From Betaproteobacteria bacterium HGW-Betaproteobacteria-8 (GTDB lineage: Bacteria; Pseudomonadota; Gammaproteobacteria; Burkholderiales; Methylophilaceae): 20,029 nucleotides of DNA. Below the pieces are notes generated by a model that did not search any database, had not been told where the DNA came from, and saw nothing but the letters and a program-made list of their open reading frames with translations. Each line of letters starts with the position of its first letter. Within the stretch, counting starts at the first letter, position 1. This document shows positions 1 to 7,493 of this stretch, piece by piece. The DNA is taken from positions 1 through 20,029 of the forward strand of contig PHCD01000024.1 of assembly GCA_002842135.1 (NCBI GenBank), given 5' to 3'. Made by a program: the position numbers and the translations under genes.

Positions 1-1
1 T

Positions 2-199
2 GCCAAGAAGGCTGTGGAGATATCCGAGAATCGTTACAAGTCAGGATATTCCGCTTATATAGATGTGCTGGACTCGCAACGTGTATATAACGATGCGGCT
101 ATTGCCTACATCCAAAGTCGTCAGGCCAGGTTGATAGCGAGCGTGGACATGTTCAAGGCGCTAGGCGGCGGCTGGCAGGACAAGGTTGAGCAGCAGTAA
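2..199 (+). CDS. TolC/OprM-family outer-membrane efflux protein, C-terminal fragment
   Basis: Only the last 65 or so codons are in the window; the reading frame is open from base 2 and ends with TAA at 197-199. The residues RYKSGYSAYIDVLDSQR followed by a helix and the ending FKALGGGW are the classic last coiled-coil hairpin of outer-membrane factors of RND and type I export systems (NodT/OprM group). Such proteins form the trimeric outer-membrane channel of a tripartite pump. The GTG at 14 is internal to the domain and is not the real start. The inner-membrane partners would lie upstream, outside the window, so the substrate cannot be inferred. A strong terminator follows directly. Confidence 0.85.
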   Translation, partial: AKKAVEISENRYKSGYSAYIDVLDSQRVYNDAAIAYIQSRQARLIASVDMFKALGGGWQDKVEQQ

Positions 200-206
200 C
201 TGCAAC

Positions 207-240
207 GCAAGCGGCCAGTTATGCCGCTTGCAGTTTTGTT
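207..240 (+). terminator. Rho-independent terminator of the efflux gene
   Basis: A perfect 9-bp stem (GCAAGCGGC at 207-215 pairing with GCCGCTTGC at 223-231) with a 7-base loop is followed by AGTTTTGTT. It sits 8 bases after the efflux stop codon and before the end of the oppositely oriented gene at 259, so it separates two convergent units. The T-tract is on the plus side only, so it mainly serves the plus strand. Confidence 0.8.
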
Positions 241-258
241 GGGTCAAGCATGTGCCTG

Positions 259-1893
259 CTATGATCCCGGGTAATTGATTCTTACCTGCACCCAGTCATC
301 GTTGCTTTCGATCAAGGATTCAAGCTGGGTAAGGGAAGTGTTGTTGTGCTGGCTGAGGATATAAACGCCATTTTCGATATATTCGATTCTGGGTAAGAGC
401 AGTGATGGCCAGTTGGAAAGCCCCTGTTCTGCAGGAAGGTACATTCCTGAAAACCCTGGAAGCTGGTCTGTGTTGATGTTGTCTGTTTTCAGCTTGCCTG
501 GTTTTGTATCAGCGTGACTTAATTGCAACCAGCTGGCCTGCTTGCTGATGATTTTGATGCCGATGTGATTCTCGCCATTTACTGGCTTGTTAATGCTTCG
601 AATGCTGCCGATAATCAAGTGCTGTGGCTGGCCATCTACCACTAATCCAACCAGTTTCCCCAATTTGACTGCCGAAGACAGGTCTTCGCTGAAAATAACA
701 CCATAACCACTGGAGCTCTCGTCGCTGATCATCCAGCGCTCTTTGGCCATCTCCTCATGCAAGTCGGCTGCTGTTGTCATGACCTTGTGGTGTTCTTGCA
801 GGCGGTTGTTCAGGTTTTGTTCATCGCCGACGGTATCGCCAAGTGGGTTTTGTGTAAGTGATTTCAGGCGATGAGCGATTTCCGGAAAACTGTAGCTTAC
901 TGTCACCTGTTTGATGACTCTTTTCCGTTCCTCTGACCTTCGTTGACGTATATAGCCAGTTCTGGACCATTCTGACCGCATCAGCACGAGCAACTCTAGC
1001 ACATCTGCACTGTCGCCTATCGTGTTCAGGTCGTGTGGCAAGTCCCTGTCCATTGCTTCAATAGCAGATTCAATCTTTGCCGATAACTGGTCAGTATCCC
1101 AGTAGCGGCAACTGGCAGCCGGCTCGAATCGACGGGCGCGTTTTGCGCCGCTGTCTTTTGACAAATCAACGTAATAAAGATGTTTGTGTTCGTCATAGTG
1201 TCTGCTGATTTTGCTCCATGGGATGAATTTTTCCAGCAGCATCGCCACTTTTTCGATTTGCTGTTTGCTGAGGCTAGATGATCCCAGGTTGTCCAGCATA
1301 CAGGCTTGCACAAAGCATGCGGCGAGATGCGAGTCCGGCTCACCTTGATACAAGTTAACCGTGAGGTCCAGCAAGGATTCCTGTTCCAGTATGCTGAATA
1401 TTTCAAAAATCTCAGACCAGGTCATATCTGCAACCGATTGCTGGCTGTAGTGGCGCCACCTGGTCATGGCATACGCTGCCTGCAGCGCGCGTCCAAGTAC
1501 CAGTGGCAGGCGGTTGTAAGTGAAAATAACGTCATCGGAGATTTCGAGGAAGCGCTTGATAAAACTCCGGTAGCCGACAAATACCTGCCGGTGGTAAAAG
1601 TACATTGTCGTCGCGGTCCTGTTTTCAATTTCAGGGCGCATGTTTTGAAGTTCTACGAATTGCCTAGTGATTCTAATCACGCGTGGGCGATTTTCCTTAT
1701 CGGTTGCCAATTGCGCGCGTAGCCGATCAGCTGCGCTGAGTGAGTCATCAGCCAGATAATCCTTAAGTTTTTGAGTGGATGCCTCAATGGCGGAGATTCC
1801 TTCCACTTTTGTCAGTTCGTTGAGCCAAGCCAGATCCAGTTTTGCAGGTGAATTCGAGTTTTTGCCAATTAATTTGCCAAGTAAGGATTTCAT
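259..1893 (-). CDS. Conserved hypothetical protein with degenerate PilZ-like C-terminal region
   Basis: A 544-residue protein with no signal peptide and no membrane segment, so probably cytoplasmic. Residues 1 to about 370 look mostly helical and contain a conserved-looking stretch around RWRHYSQQSVADMTW. The C-terminal part carries W387 and then D391-E-S-S-S-G396, which fits the (D/N)xSxxG signature of PilZ c-di-GMP-binding barrels, followed by alternating hydrophobic strands (LVGLVVDG, LIIGSIRSI, IGIKIIS) as in that fold. The RxxxR motif normally placed just before the signature is not there; the nearest arginine-rich stretch is R316-R325, about 70 residues upstream, so c-di-GMP binding is doubtful. 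Start: ATG at 1893, reading MKSLLGKLIG. It stands alone, convergent with the efflux gene and divergent from gltX. I cannot assign a function. Confidence 0.75.
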   Translation of the reverse strand: MKSLLGKLIGKNSNSPAKLDLAWLNELTKVEGISAIEASTQKLKDYLADDSLSAADRLRAQLATDKENRPRVIRITRQFVELQNMRPEIENRTATTMYFYHRQVFVGYRSFIKRFLEISDDVIFTYNRLPLVLGRALQAAYAMTRWRHYSQQSVADMTWSEIFEIFSILEQESLLDLTVNLYQGEPDSHLAACFVQACMLDNLGSSSLSKQQIEKVAMLLEKFIPWSKISRHYDEHKHLYYVDLSKDSGAKRARRFEPAASCRYWDTDQLSAKIESAIEAMDRDLPHDLNTIGDSADVLELLVLMRSEWSRTGYIRQRRSEERKRVIKQVTVSYSFPEIAHRLKSLTQNPLGDTVGDEQNLNNRLQEHHKVMTTAADLHEEMAKERWMISDESSSGYGVIFSEDLSSAVKLGKLVGLVVDGQPQHLIIGSIRSINKPVNGENHIGIKIISKQASWLQLSHADTKPGKLKTDNINTDQLPGFSGMYLPAEQGLSNWPSLLLPRIEYIENGVYILSQHNNTSLTQLESLIESNDDWVQVRINYPGS

Positions 1894-2149
1894 ATGCTTA
1901 ATCCAAAAAGATAATCTGTATCTATATAGCTAGCGAAATTCATACCAGGCACAGAATCTGAAAATTGTTTTCTAAGTTACTGAATATTATATTTTTTAAT
2001 ATTGATTTTTCATGAAATCCAGCCTGATTTTTATAGGCTTCTGTCAAAATATAGGCAATTGCCCAGATAACTGTTGATATTCCAACTGCGGGCGGGCTTG
2101 GGCAAGTGTTCGCATGGTAAAATCATCCTTTTATTTGATCATCTGATTT
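1894..2149. other. AT-rich divergent intergenic region
   Basis: This 256-base gap between the divergent hypothetical gene and gltX must hold both promoters. It is AT-rich (for example 1981-2005) and contains TATAGGC twice (2032-2038 and 2050-2056) and the perfect palindrome GGCAATTGCC at 2054-2063. I found no convincing -35/-10 pair for the minus-strand gene and no sign of a small gene. Confidence 0.5.
2116..2123 (+). promoter_or_regulatory. Possible extended -10 promoter of gltX
   Basis: TGGTAAAAT at about 2115-2123 resembles an extended -10 element (TGn followed by TAAAAT at 2118-2123) 26 bases before the gltX start. The best upstream hexamer, TTGGGC at 2098-2103, is only 14 bases away, so the match depends on the extended -10. 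The leader would be short and no Shine-Dalgarno sequence is obvious. Confidence 0.25.
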
Positions 2150-3541
2150 ATGACCATACGCACACGTTTCGCCCCAAGCCCTACAGGTTTTCTACATATT
2201 GGCGGTGCTCGCACGGCCTTGTTTTCATGGGCATATGCTCGCAAAAACAAAGGCAGTTTTATTCTTCGGATTGAGGATACGGATGTCGCACGGTCGACCC
2301 CTGAAGCTGTGCAAGCCATATTGGATGGCATGAGCTGGTTGGGTCTGGACTGGGATGAGGGTCCTTTCTACCAGATGCAGCGTATGGATCGCTACAAGCA
2401 AATCATCCAGCAGATGCTCGATGAAGGCAGTGCTTATTATTGTTATAGCACTAAAGAAGAGCTGGACGCCATGCGTGAGCAGCAAATGCAAGCGGGCCTG
2501 AAGCCGCGTTACAATGGCCGCTGGCGTCCTGAGGATGGCAAGGTCTTGCCGCAGAAACCTGAAAATATTCCAGCAGTTGTACGTTTCAAAAATCCGGGCA
2601 CAGGTGTTGTGGCCTGGGATGACCTGGTAAAAGGTCGTATCGAAATTTCCAACCAAGAGCTGGACGATCTGATCATCGCGCGGGCGGATGGTACGCCAAC
2701 CTATAACTTCTGTGTGGTGGTCGACGACTGGGAGATGGGCATTACGCATGTTATCCGCGGCGATGATCATGTGAATAACACCCCCAGGCAAATCAACATG
2801 CTTAAGGCATTGGGTGCGAATGTGCCACAATATGCGCATCTCTCCATGATTCTCGGTGATGATGGACAAAAGCTTTCCAAGCGTCATGGTGCGGTCAGTG
2901 TCATGCAATACCACGAAGACGGATATTTGCCGGAGGCTGTCCTGAATTACCTTGCCCGTCTGGGCTGGTCACATGGCGATGACGAGATTTTCGATATGAC
3001 GCAGTTTTGTGAATGGTTTGACCTCGACCATATCACGCCATCTGCTGCACAGTTCAACACCGAAAAGCTCAGGTGGCTGAATGCACATTACATCAAGCAG
3101 ACGGACTTGAAGGTCCTGGCTGCAGATATCGCACAGCGATTGGAAGCAAGGGGCGTTAAAGTCAGTGAGCATCCGGAATTGACTGCGGTGATTGCACTTT
3201 ACCGCGAACGGGTGCATACCTTGAATGAATTGGCTGATGTGATTGCGTATTTCTATCACAAGCCAGTGATGGATGTGGCGGCGCAGGAGAAGCACCTGGT
3301 CCCGGATATTCTTCCTGTACTCAAAACGCTGGCGGATCAACTGGCCGAGATTGAATGGTCTGCCGAGCGCATACATTCGGTAATCGATGCTGCTGTGCAA
3401 GCTAATGGCCTCAAGTTTCCGAAAATTGCTATGCCCTTGCGTGTGCTGCTTACCGGTGGAGCTCAGTCCCCAAGTATCGATGCTGTAATGGAATTGCTGG
3501 GCCAGAAGGAAACGCTTGCCCGTATCCATGAGGGACTCTGA
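2150..3541 (+). CDS. gltX: Glutamate--tRNA ligase
   Basis: Class I aminoacyl-tRNA synthetase that charges tRNA-Glu with glutamate in the cytoplasm. The 463-residue length is normal for a bacterial GluRS. The N-terminus RTRFAPSPTGFLHIGG contains the HIGH-type motif (H16-I-G-G19), and the second ATP-binding signature KLSKR is at residues 241-245, followed by HG. The C-terminal helical anticodon-binding region is complete. The insertion that in some GluRS proteins carries a four-cysteine zinc site (here around residues 98-130, ending in RYNGRWRP) has only one cysteine, so this is a zinc-free form. The ATG at 2150 gives the expected MTIRTRFAPSPTG start. No clear terminator follows; hfq begins 160 bases downstream with its own likely promoter. 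Confidence 0.97.
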   Translation: MTIRTRFAPSPTGFLHIGGARTALFSWAYARKNKGSFILRIEDTDVARSTPEAVQAILDGMSWLGLDWDEGPFYQMQRMDRYKQIIQQMLDEGSAYYCYSTKEELDAMREQQMQAGLKPRYNGRWRPEDGKVLPQKPENIPAVVRFKNPGTGVVAWDDLVKGRIEISNQELDDLIIARADGTPTYNFCVVVDDWEMGITHVIRGDDHVNNTPRQINMLKALGANVPQYAHLSMILGDDGQKLSKRHGAVSVMQYHEDGYLPEAVLNYLARLGWSHGDDEIFDMTQFCEWFDLDHITPSAAQFNTEKLRWLNAHYIKQTDLKVLAADIAQRLEARGVKVSEHPELTAVIALYRERVHTLNELADVIAYFYHKPVMDVAAQEKHLVPDILPVLKTLADQLAEIEWSAERIHSVIDAAVQANGLKFPKIAMPLRVLLTGGAQSPSIDAVMELLGQKETLARIHEGL

Positions 3542-3626
3542 AATTTTATTTGATAAATTTCACACGGCGATAGAACAAAAGCTCATCATCGCAAGTCTAT
3601 TGTTTGCAGTCATTTAATGTAATGAC

Positions 3627-3657
3627 TTGAATTTAATTTAATTCCTCCTAATATACT
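3627..3657 (+). promoter_or_regulatory. Likely sigma70-type promoter of the hfq operon
   Basis: TTGAAT at 3627-3632 can serve as a -35 with TAATAT at 3649-3654 as -10 (16-base spacer); an overlapping TATACT at 3652-3657 would give a 19-base spacer. The predicted transcript would start near 3661, leaving a leader of about 40 bases before hfq. The surrounding DNA is AT-rich, as expected for a promoter but also a source of chance matches. Confidence 0.45.
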
Positions 3658-3701
3658 GAAGTGTGTCTTACCTACAAGACTCTAAAGAAAAGGGTAAAAA
3701 A

Positions 3702-3938
3702 ATGAACGCAAAAGGGCAGACGCTACAAGACCCGTTTTTGAACGCACTCCGTAAGGAACATGTTCCTGTTTCCATTTATCTGGTCAATGGCATTAAATTG
3801 CAAGGCCAGGTTGATTCATTTGACCAGTACGTCATTCTGCTGAAAAACACAGTGACGCAAATGGTTTACAAGCACGCGATTTCGACCATCGTGCCAGCTC
3901 GTGCAGTATCCCTCACATCGGCGCATCCGGAACAGTAA
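3702..3938 (+). CDS. hfq: RNA chaperone Hfq
   Basis: Hfq forms a hexameric Sm-like ring that pairs small RNAs with mRNAs and affects their stability and translation. The 78-residue protein has the standard Sm1 region ([20 protein letters not shown], then [15 protein letters not shown]) and the Sm2 motif containing YKHAIST. The short C-terminal tail ([14 protein letters not shown]) is typical of the compact betaproteobacterial form. I chose ATG 3702, giving [12 protein letters not shown], because it matches family starts and has a purine-rich ribosome site (AAAAGGG at 3688-3694) seven bases upstream. An in-frame GTG at 3663 would add 13 atypical residues. It is followed after 37 bases by hflX, the usual partner. 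Confidence 0.97.
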   Translation: MNAKGQTLQDPFLNALRKEHVPVSIYLVNGIKLQGQVDSFDQYVILLKNTVTQMVYKHAISTIVPARAVSLTSAHPEQ

Positions 3939-3975
3939 GCATCGTTGATAGAGGTTTTGCGCATATTGGATAATC

Positions 3976-5139
3976 ATGTTTGATCGGCCAAGTGGCGGCG
4001 ATGCTGCGGTTCTGGTCAGTCAGGATTTTGGTGAAGCGGATTATGCAGAAAGCCTGCAGGAGTTACGGCAGCTTGTCATAAGTGCTGGCATGAATATCAA
4101 GGCAACGGTGGAGGGGCGCAGGCCCAAGCCAGATGCCAAGTATTTCATCGGTTCCGGTAAGGCAGAAGAGCTGGCTCAGGCTATCAAGGCGAATGAGGCC
4201 AAAGTAGCGGTCTTTAACCATGATCTCAGTCCATCGCAGCAGCGAAACCTGGAGCAGTTGCTTGAGTGCCGGGTAGTGGATCGTACTGGTTTGATACTTG
4301 ATATATTTGCGCTAAGGGCCAAAAGCCATGAAGGTAAGCTGCAAGTTGAACTGGCTTTGCTTGAGCATCTCGCAACCCGCCTGGTAAAGGGCTGGACTCA
4401 CCTCGAGCGTCAAAAAGGCGGTATCGGCATGCGAGGCGGTCCCGGTGAGACTCAGCTTGAGTTGGACCGGCGCATGCTGCGAGTCCGAATCAAATCCCTT
4501 CGCGAAAAGCTGCTCAAGCTCAAGAAAACCAGGGGCTTGCAAAGACGTGCGCGCAAGCGCTCAAACGTGCTTTCAGTTTCGCTGGTGGGGTATACCAATG
4601 CCGGAAAATCCACTTTATTCAATCGACTGACGCAGTCAGGTGTCTATGCTGCGGATCAATTGTTCGCAACGCTGGACACAACCTCACGCAAGCTCTTTAT
4701 CCCTGAATGTGGGCCTGTCGTGCTGTCCGATACTGTTGGCTTTATTAAGCATCTGCCGCACGCCCTGGTTGAGGCATTCGGGGCCACTCTGGAAGAGGCG
4801 GTGCAAGCCGATCTGCTGCTGCATATCGTCGATGCCGCCAGCCCGAACCGGGATGAGCAGATGGCCCAGGTTAATCTGGTGTTGGCAGAGATCGGCGCGG
4901 CTGACGTCCGTCAGGTACTTGTGCTTAACCAAATTGATCGGCTGGGCATGGAGCCGGGGCTTGAGCGCGATGAATATGGTAGAATTCGCACCATACGTAT
5001 ATCTGCAAAGACTGGTGCCGGGATCGATCTGGTCAGATTGGTCATGATTGAGCACCTGCAATCGATAACTAAAAAATCGCCCGAATTTACAGATTCCCCA
5101 GGAATCGATGAATCAAAAAGTGTCGCTCGAGTAGAGTAA
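3976..5139 (+). CDS. hflX: Ribosome-splitting GTPase HflX
   Basis: A translation-factor-class GTPase that binds the 50S subunit and splits stalled or stress-arrested ribosomes. The N-terminal HflX domain is recognisable (MFDRPSGGDAAVLVS start, KYFIGSGKAEEL, RVVDRTGLILDIFALRA, then the GGPGETQLELDRR loop), followed by a coiled-coil linker and the G domain. The P-loop is G205-YTNAGKS-T213 and the G3 motif is DTVG. The G4 motif is N318-Q-I-D321 rather than NKxD. At 387 residues it lacks most of the C-terminal extension seen in the E. coli protein. The ATG at 3976 gives the family's MFDR start. It lies 37 bases after hfq and 26 bases before hflK, so all are probably co-transcribed. Confidence 0.96.
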   Translation: MFDRPSGGDAAVLVSQDFGEADYAESLQELRQLVISAGMNIKATVEGRRPKPDAKYFIGSGKAEELAQAIKANEAKVAVFNHDLSPSQQRNLEQLLECRVVDRTGLILDIFALRAKSHEGKLQVELALLEHLATRLVKGWTHLERQKGGIGMRGGPGETQLELDRRMLRVRIKSLREKLLKLKKTRGLQRRARKRSNVLSVSLVGYTNAGKSTLFNRLTQSGVYAADQLFATLDTTSRKLFIPECGPVVLSDTVGFIKHLPHALVEAFGATLEEAVQADLLLHIVDAASPNRDEQMAQVNLVLAEIGAADVRQVLVLNQIDRLGMEPGLERDEYGRIRTIRISAKTGAGIDLVRLVMIEHLQSITKKSPEFTDSPGIDESKSVARVE

Positions 5140-5165
5140 ATTAATTAATAGTTTTGGAGTGATTT

Positions 5166-6338
5166 ATGGCAAATGATCCCGGTTGGGGTAACCGCAACAA
5201 TGGCGGCCCGCCTGATTTGGACGAGGTTTTGCGCGAATTCAGCCGCAAGCTTAATGGCTTGTTTGGCGGGTCAGGCAAAGGCAATAACCAAGTGCCAGAA
5301 GGCAACCCCAGAAGTGTTGCGGTTCTGCCTATTCTTGGCCTGATTGTGCTGATTTGGCTTGCTACAGGCTTTTATATTGTGGATCAGGGCTCACGTGGAG
5401 TGGTGCTGCAATTCGGCAAGCACGTTGAAACCACGATGCCGGGTCCGCGCTGGCATATTCCATATCCGATTGAAGGGGTGACTGTTGTCAACATGCAGCA
5501 GGTGCGCACAATTGAGGTGGGTTATCGAACTGCTGAAGGTAGTTCGGCACGCAGCAAGGAACTGCGCGAGTCCCTGATGTTGACTGATGATGAAAACATC
5601 ATCGATTTGCAATTCGCCGTGCAATATAACCTGAAGGATGTCGAGGCTACCCTGTTCAACAACCGCGATACTGAAAGTTATGTACGCGGCGTGGCCGAAA
5701 CTGCGATTCGTGAAATCGTGGGCAAGAGCAAGATGGACTTCGTGCTGTACGAAGGCCGCGAAGCGGTTGCAGTAGATGCAAAGAGTCTGATGCAGAATAT
5801 CCTGGATCGTTACAAGACGGGTATTAGCATTGTCAGTGTGACCATGCAGAATGCACAGCCGCCCGAGCAGGTTCAAGCGGCCTTCGACGATGCGGTCAAG
5901 GCTGGACAGGATCTGGAGCGTCAAAAGAATGAAGGCCAGGCCTATGCCAATGACGTCATTCCGAAGGCAAGAGGTACAGCTTCCAGGCTGCTGGAAGAGG
6001 CCGCCGGTTACCAGACCCGCGTGGAGAATGAAGCTTCTGGTAACGCAAGCCGCTTTGAGCAGGTTTTGACTCAATATCAGCGTGCGCCTGAAGTGACGCG
6101 CCAGCGTCTCTATCTGGACGCGCAGGAGCAGATACTGAGCAGCGTGAGCAAGGTAATTGTCGATCAGAAGGGCGGCAACAGCCTGCTTTACCTGCCGCTT
6201 GATAAACTGCTGTCGACGACGGGAGCAGTGCCACAGCAAGGCAATGCACCGGTCTCAAATCAGTCTGCCACCCAGGTCGAACTGGAAGCCCAGCGTACAC
6301 GAGATGCATTCCGTAGCCGTGAACGAGAAACCCGATAA
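5166..6338 (+). CDS. hflK: FtsH protease modulator HflK
   Basis: HflK and HflC form a membrane-anchored SPFH/prohibitin cage around the FtsH protease and control which membrane proteins it degrades. This 390-residue protein has the glycine-rich cytoplasmic N-terminus typical of HflK (ANDPGWGNRNNGGPPDLDEV), one membrane segment at about residues 50-72, then the SPFH domain beginning YIVDQGSRGVVLQFGKHV and a long charged helical region ending in a polar tail. A clear GGAG ribosome site at 5156-5159 precedes the ATG by six bases. hflC starts 18 bases after the stop, as expected for two subunits made together. Confidence 0.97.
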   Translation: MANDPGWGNRNNGGPPDLDEVLREFSRKLNGLFGGSGKGNNQVPEGNPRSVAVLPILGLIVLIWLATGFYIVDQGSRGVVLQFGKHVETTMPGPRWHIPYPIEGVTVVNMQQVRTIEVGYRTAEGSSARSKELRESLMLTDDENIIDLQFAVQYNLKDVEATLFNNRDTESYVRGVAETAIREIVGKSKMDFVLYEGREAVAVDAKSLMQNILDRYKTGISIVSVTMQNAQPPEQVQAAFDDAVKAGQDLERQKNEGQAYANDVIPKARGTASRLLEEAAGYQTRVENEASGNASRFEQVLTQYQRAPEVTRQRLYLDAQEQILSSVSKVIVDQKGGNSLLYLPLDKLLSTTGAVPQQGNAPVSNQSATQVELEAQRTRDAFRSRERETR

Positions 6339-6356
6339 GGAATTGCGAGAAAAATC

Positions 6357-7244
6357 ATGAGTAATCCCGTATTTAAGAATCTCGGCACTGTGTTACTGGG
6401 TTTGGTCGTTGCGCTGTTGCTGATCAGTTTTGCCGCCTTTACCGTCGATCAGCGTCAGTACGCGCTGGTTTTCCGCCTTGGTAAGATTGTTGCAGTGAAA
6501 AAGGAACCAGGGCTCTATTTCAAAGTGCCTTTGGTGGATAATGTCCGCTTCTTTGATAACCGTATCCTGACGCTGGACTCTGCTGATCCGGATCGATTCA
6601 TTACCAGTGAGAAGAAGAATGTGCTGGTCGATTCTTTCGTCAAATGGCGCATTATCGATCCTGAAAAATACTATGTTTCCGTGCGTGGTGATGAGTTGCA
6701 GGCCGAACGCCGCCTGGCACAGACCGTTAACGATGGCTTGCGTGCAGAGTTCGGTAAACGCACCATCAATGATGTAGTTTCAGGCGAGCGTTCCAGGATC
6801 ATGGATATTCTGCGCGAACGTGCAGACCGTGACTCACGTCAGATTGGTATTCAGGTGCTGGATGTGCGCCTGCGTCGCGTGGATTTGCCGCAGGAAGTCA
6901 GTGAGTCTGTCTATCAGCGTATGGAAGCCGAACGTAAGCGCGTAGCTAATGAATTGCGTTCTGAAGGCGCCGGCGCTGCCGAAAAGATTCGTGCGGATGC
7001 GGACAAGCAACGCGAAATCATCATTGCCGAAGCATTCAAGGAAGCACAGCGCATCAAGGGTGCTGGCGATGCGAAAGCCTCTGAGATCTATGCCCGGGCA
7101 TATAGCAAGAATCCGGAGTTCTATGCGTTCTATCGCAGCCTTGATGCTTATCGCAACAGCTTCAAGGACAAGAGCGATGTACTCGTGCTGGAACCAAACT
7201 CTGATTTCTTCAAGTACATGCGTGACTCGTCAGGCCGCAAGTAA
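6357..7244 (+). CDS. hflC: FtsH protease modulator HflC
   Basis: Partner of HflK in the SPFH complex that regulates FtsH. The 295-residue protein has one N-terminal membrane anchor (about residues 9-30), then FTVDQRQYALVFRLGKIV, the usual entry to the prohibitin-like domain, a helical coiled-coil region (QRMEAERKRVANELRSEG), and the conserved C-terminal part with SDFFKYM. Length and domain order are normal. It follows hflK by 18 bases and is followed by a small DUF2065 gene, an arrangement common in proteobacteria. Confidence 0.97.
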   Translation: MSNPVFKNLGTVLLGLVVALLLISFAAFTVDQRQYALVFRLGKIVAVKKEPGLYFKVPLVDNVRFFDNRILTLDSADPDRFITSEKKNVLVDSFVKWRIIDPEKYYVSVRGDELQAERRLAQTVNDGLRAEFGKRTINDVVSGERSRIMDILRERADRDSRQIGIQVLDVRLRRVDLPQEVSESVYQRMEAERKRVANELRSEGAGAAEKIRADADKQREIIIAEAFKEAQRIKGAGDAKASEIYARAYSKNPEFYAFYRSLDAYRNSFKDKSDVLVLEPNSDFFKYMRDSSGRK

Positions 7245-7258
7245 ATACAGAACTTGTT

Positions 7259-7444
7259 TTGAAGACGACCTTGATAATGGCGTTCGGCCTGATGTTGGTG
7301 CTGGAAGGGGTATTGCCGCTGGTAGCACCTCAGGCTTGGCGTGATACATTCAGGCGTATGACTGAACTGAATGATGGGCAGTTACGTTTTGTTGGCATGC
7401 TTTCCATGCTGGCAGGCCTTCTGCTGATTCTTGTGGTTAAATAG
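7259..7444 (+). CDS. DUF2065 (YjeT-like) small inner-membrane protein
   Basis: A 61-residue protein with two hydrophobic segments (about residues 4-22 and 44-60) separated by a short polar stretch containing PQAWRDTFRRM. The pattern LEGVLPLVAPQAWR matches the DUF2065 family, represented by E. coli YjeT, which lies just after hflC. Its function is not established; location suggests a link to HflKC/FtsH, but that is inference. The start used is TTG 7259 (MKTTLIMAFGLML), which aligns with the family's N-terminus; no ribosome site is visible, and ATG 7277 would delete part of the first helix. The frame and family are more certain than the exact start. Confidence 0.85.
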   Translation: MKTTLIMAFGLMLVLEGVLPLVAPQAWRDTFRRMTELNDGQLRFVGMLSMLAGLLLILVVK

Positions 7445-7493
7445 TTCGTCGTCTATTCTCCAACCTCCTGATAACTGATAATCTGCTTTTTCT

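Noticed and set aside
2225..2914. Long minus-strand open frame opposite gltX
   Set aside because: Complete overlap with the conserved catalytic domain of GltX and no family resemblance; a coding shadow.
3663..3701. Longer Hfq beginning at GTG 3663
   Set aside because: The extra residues do not resemble Hfq, and the predicted transcript start is at about the same place; ATG 3702 fits the family and its ribosome site.
7445..7493. Promoter for hisZ around GATAAT (7477-7482)
   Set aside because: The -10-like hexamer is good, but no -35 lies at a usable distance and the start codon would be almost at the transcript start; hisZ may simply continue from the hfl transcript.
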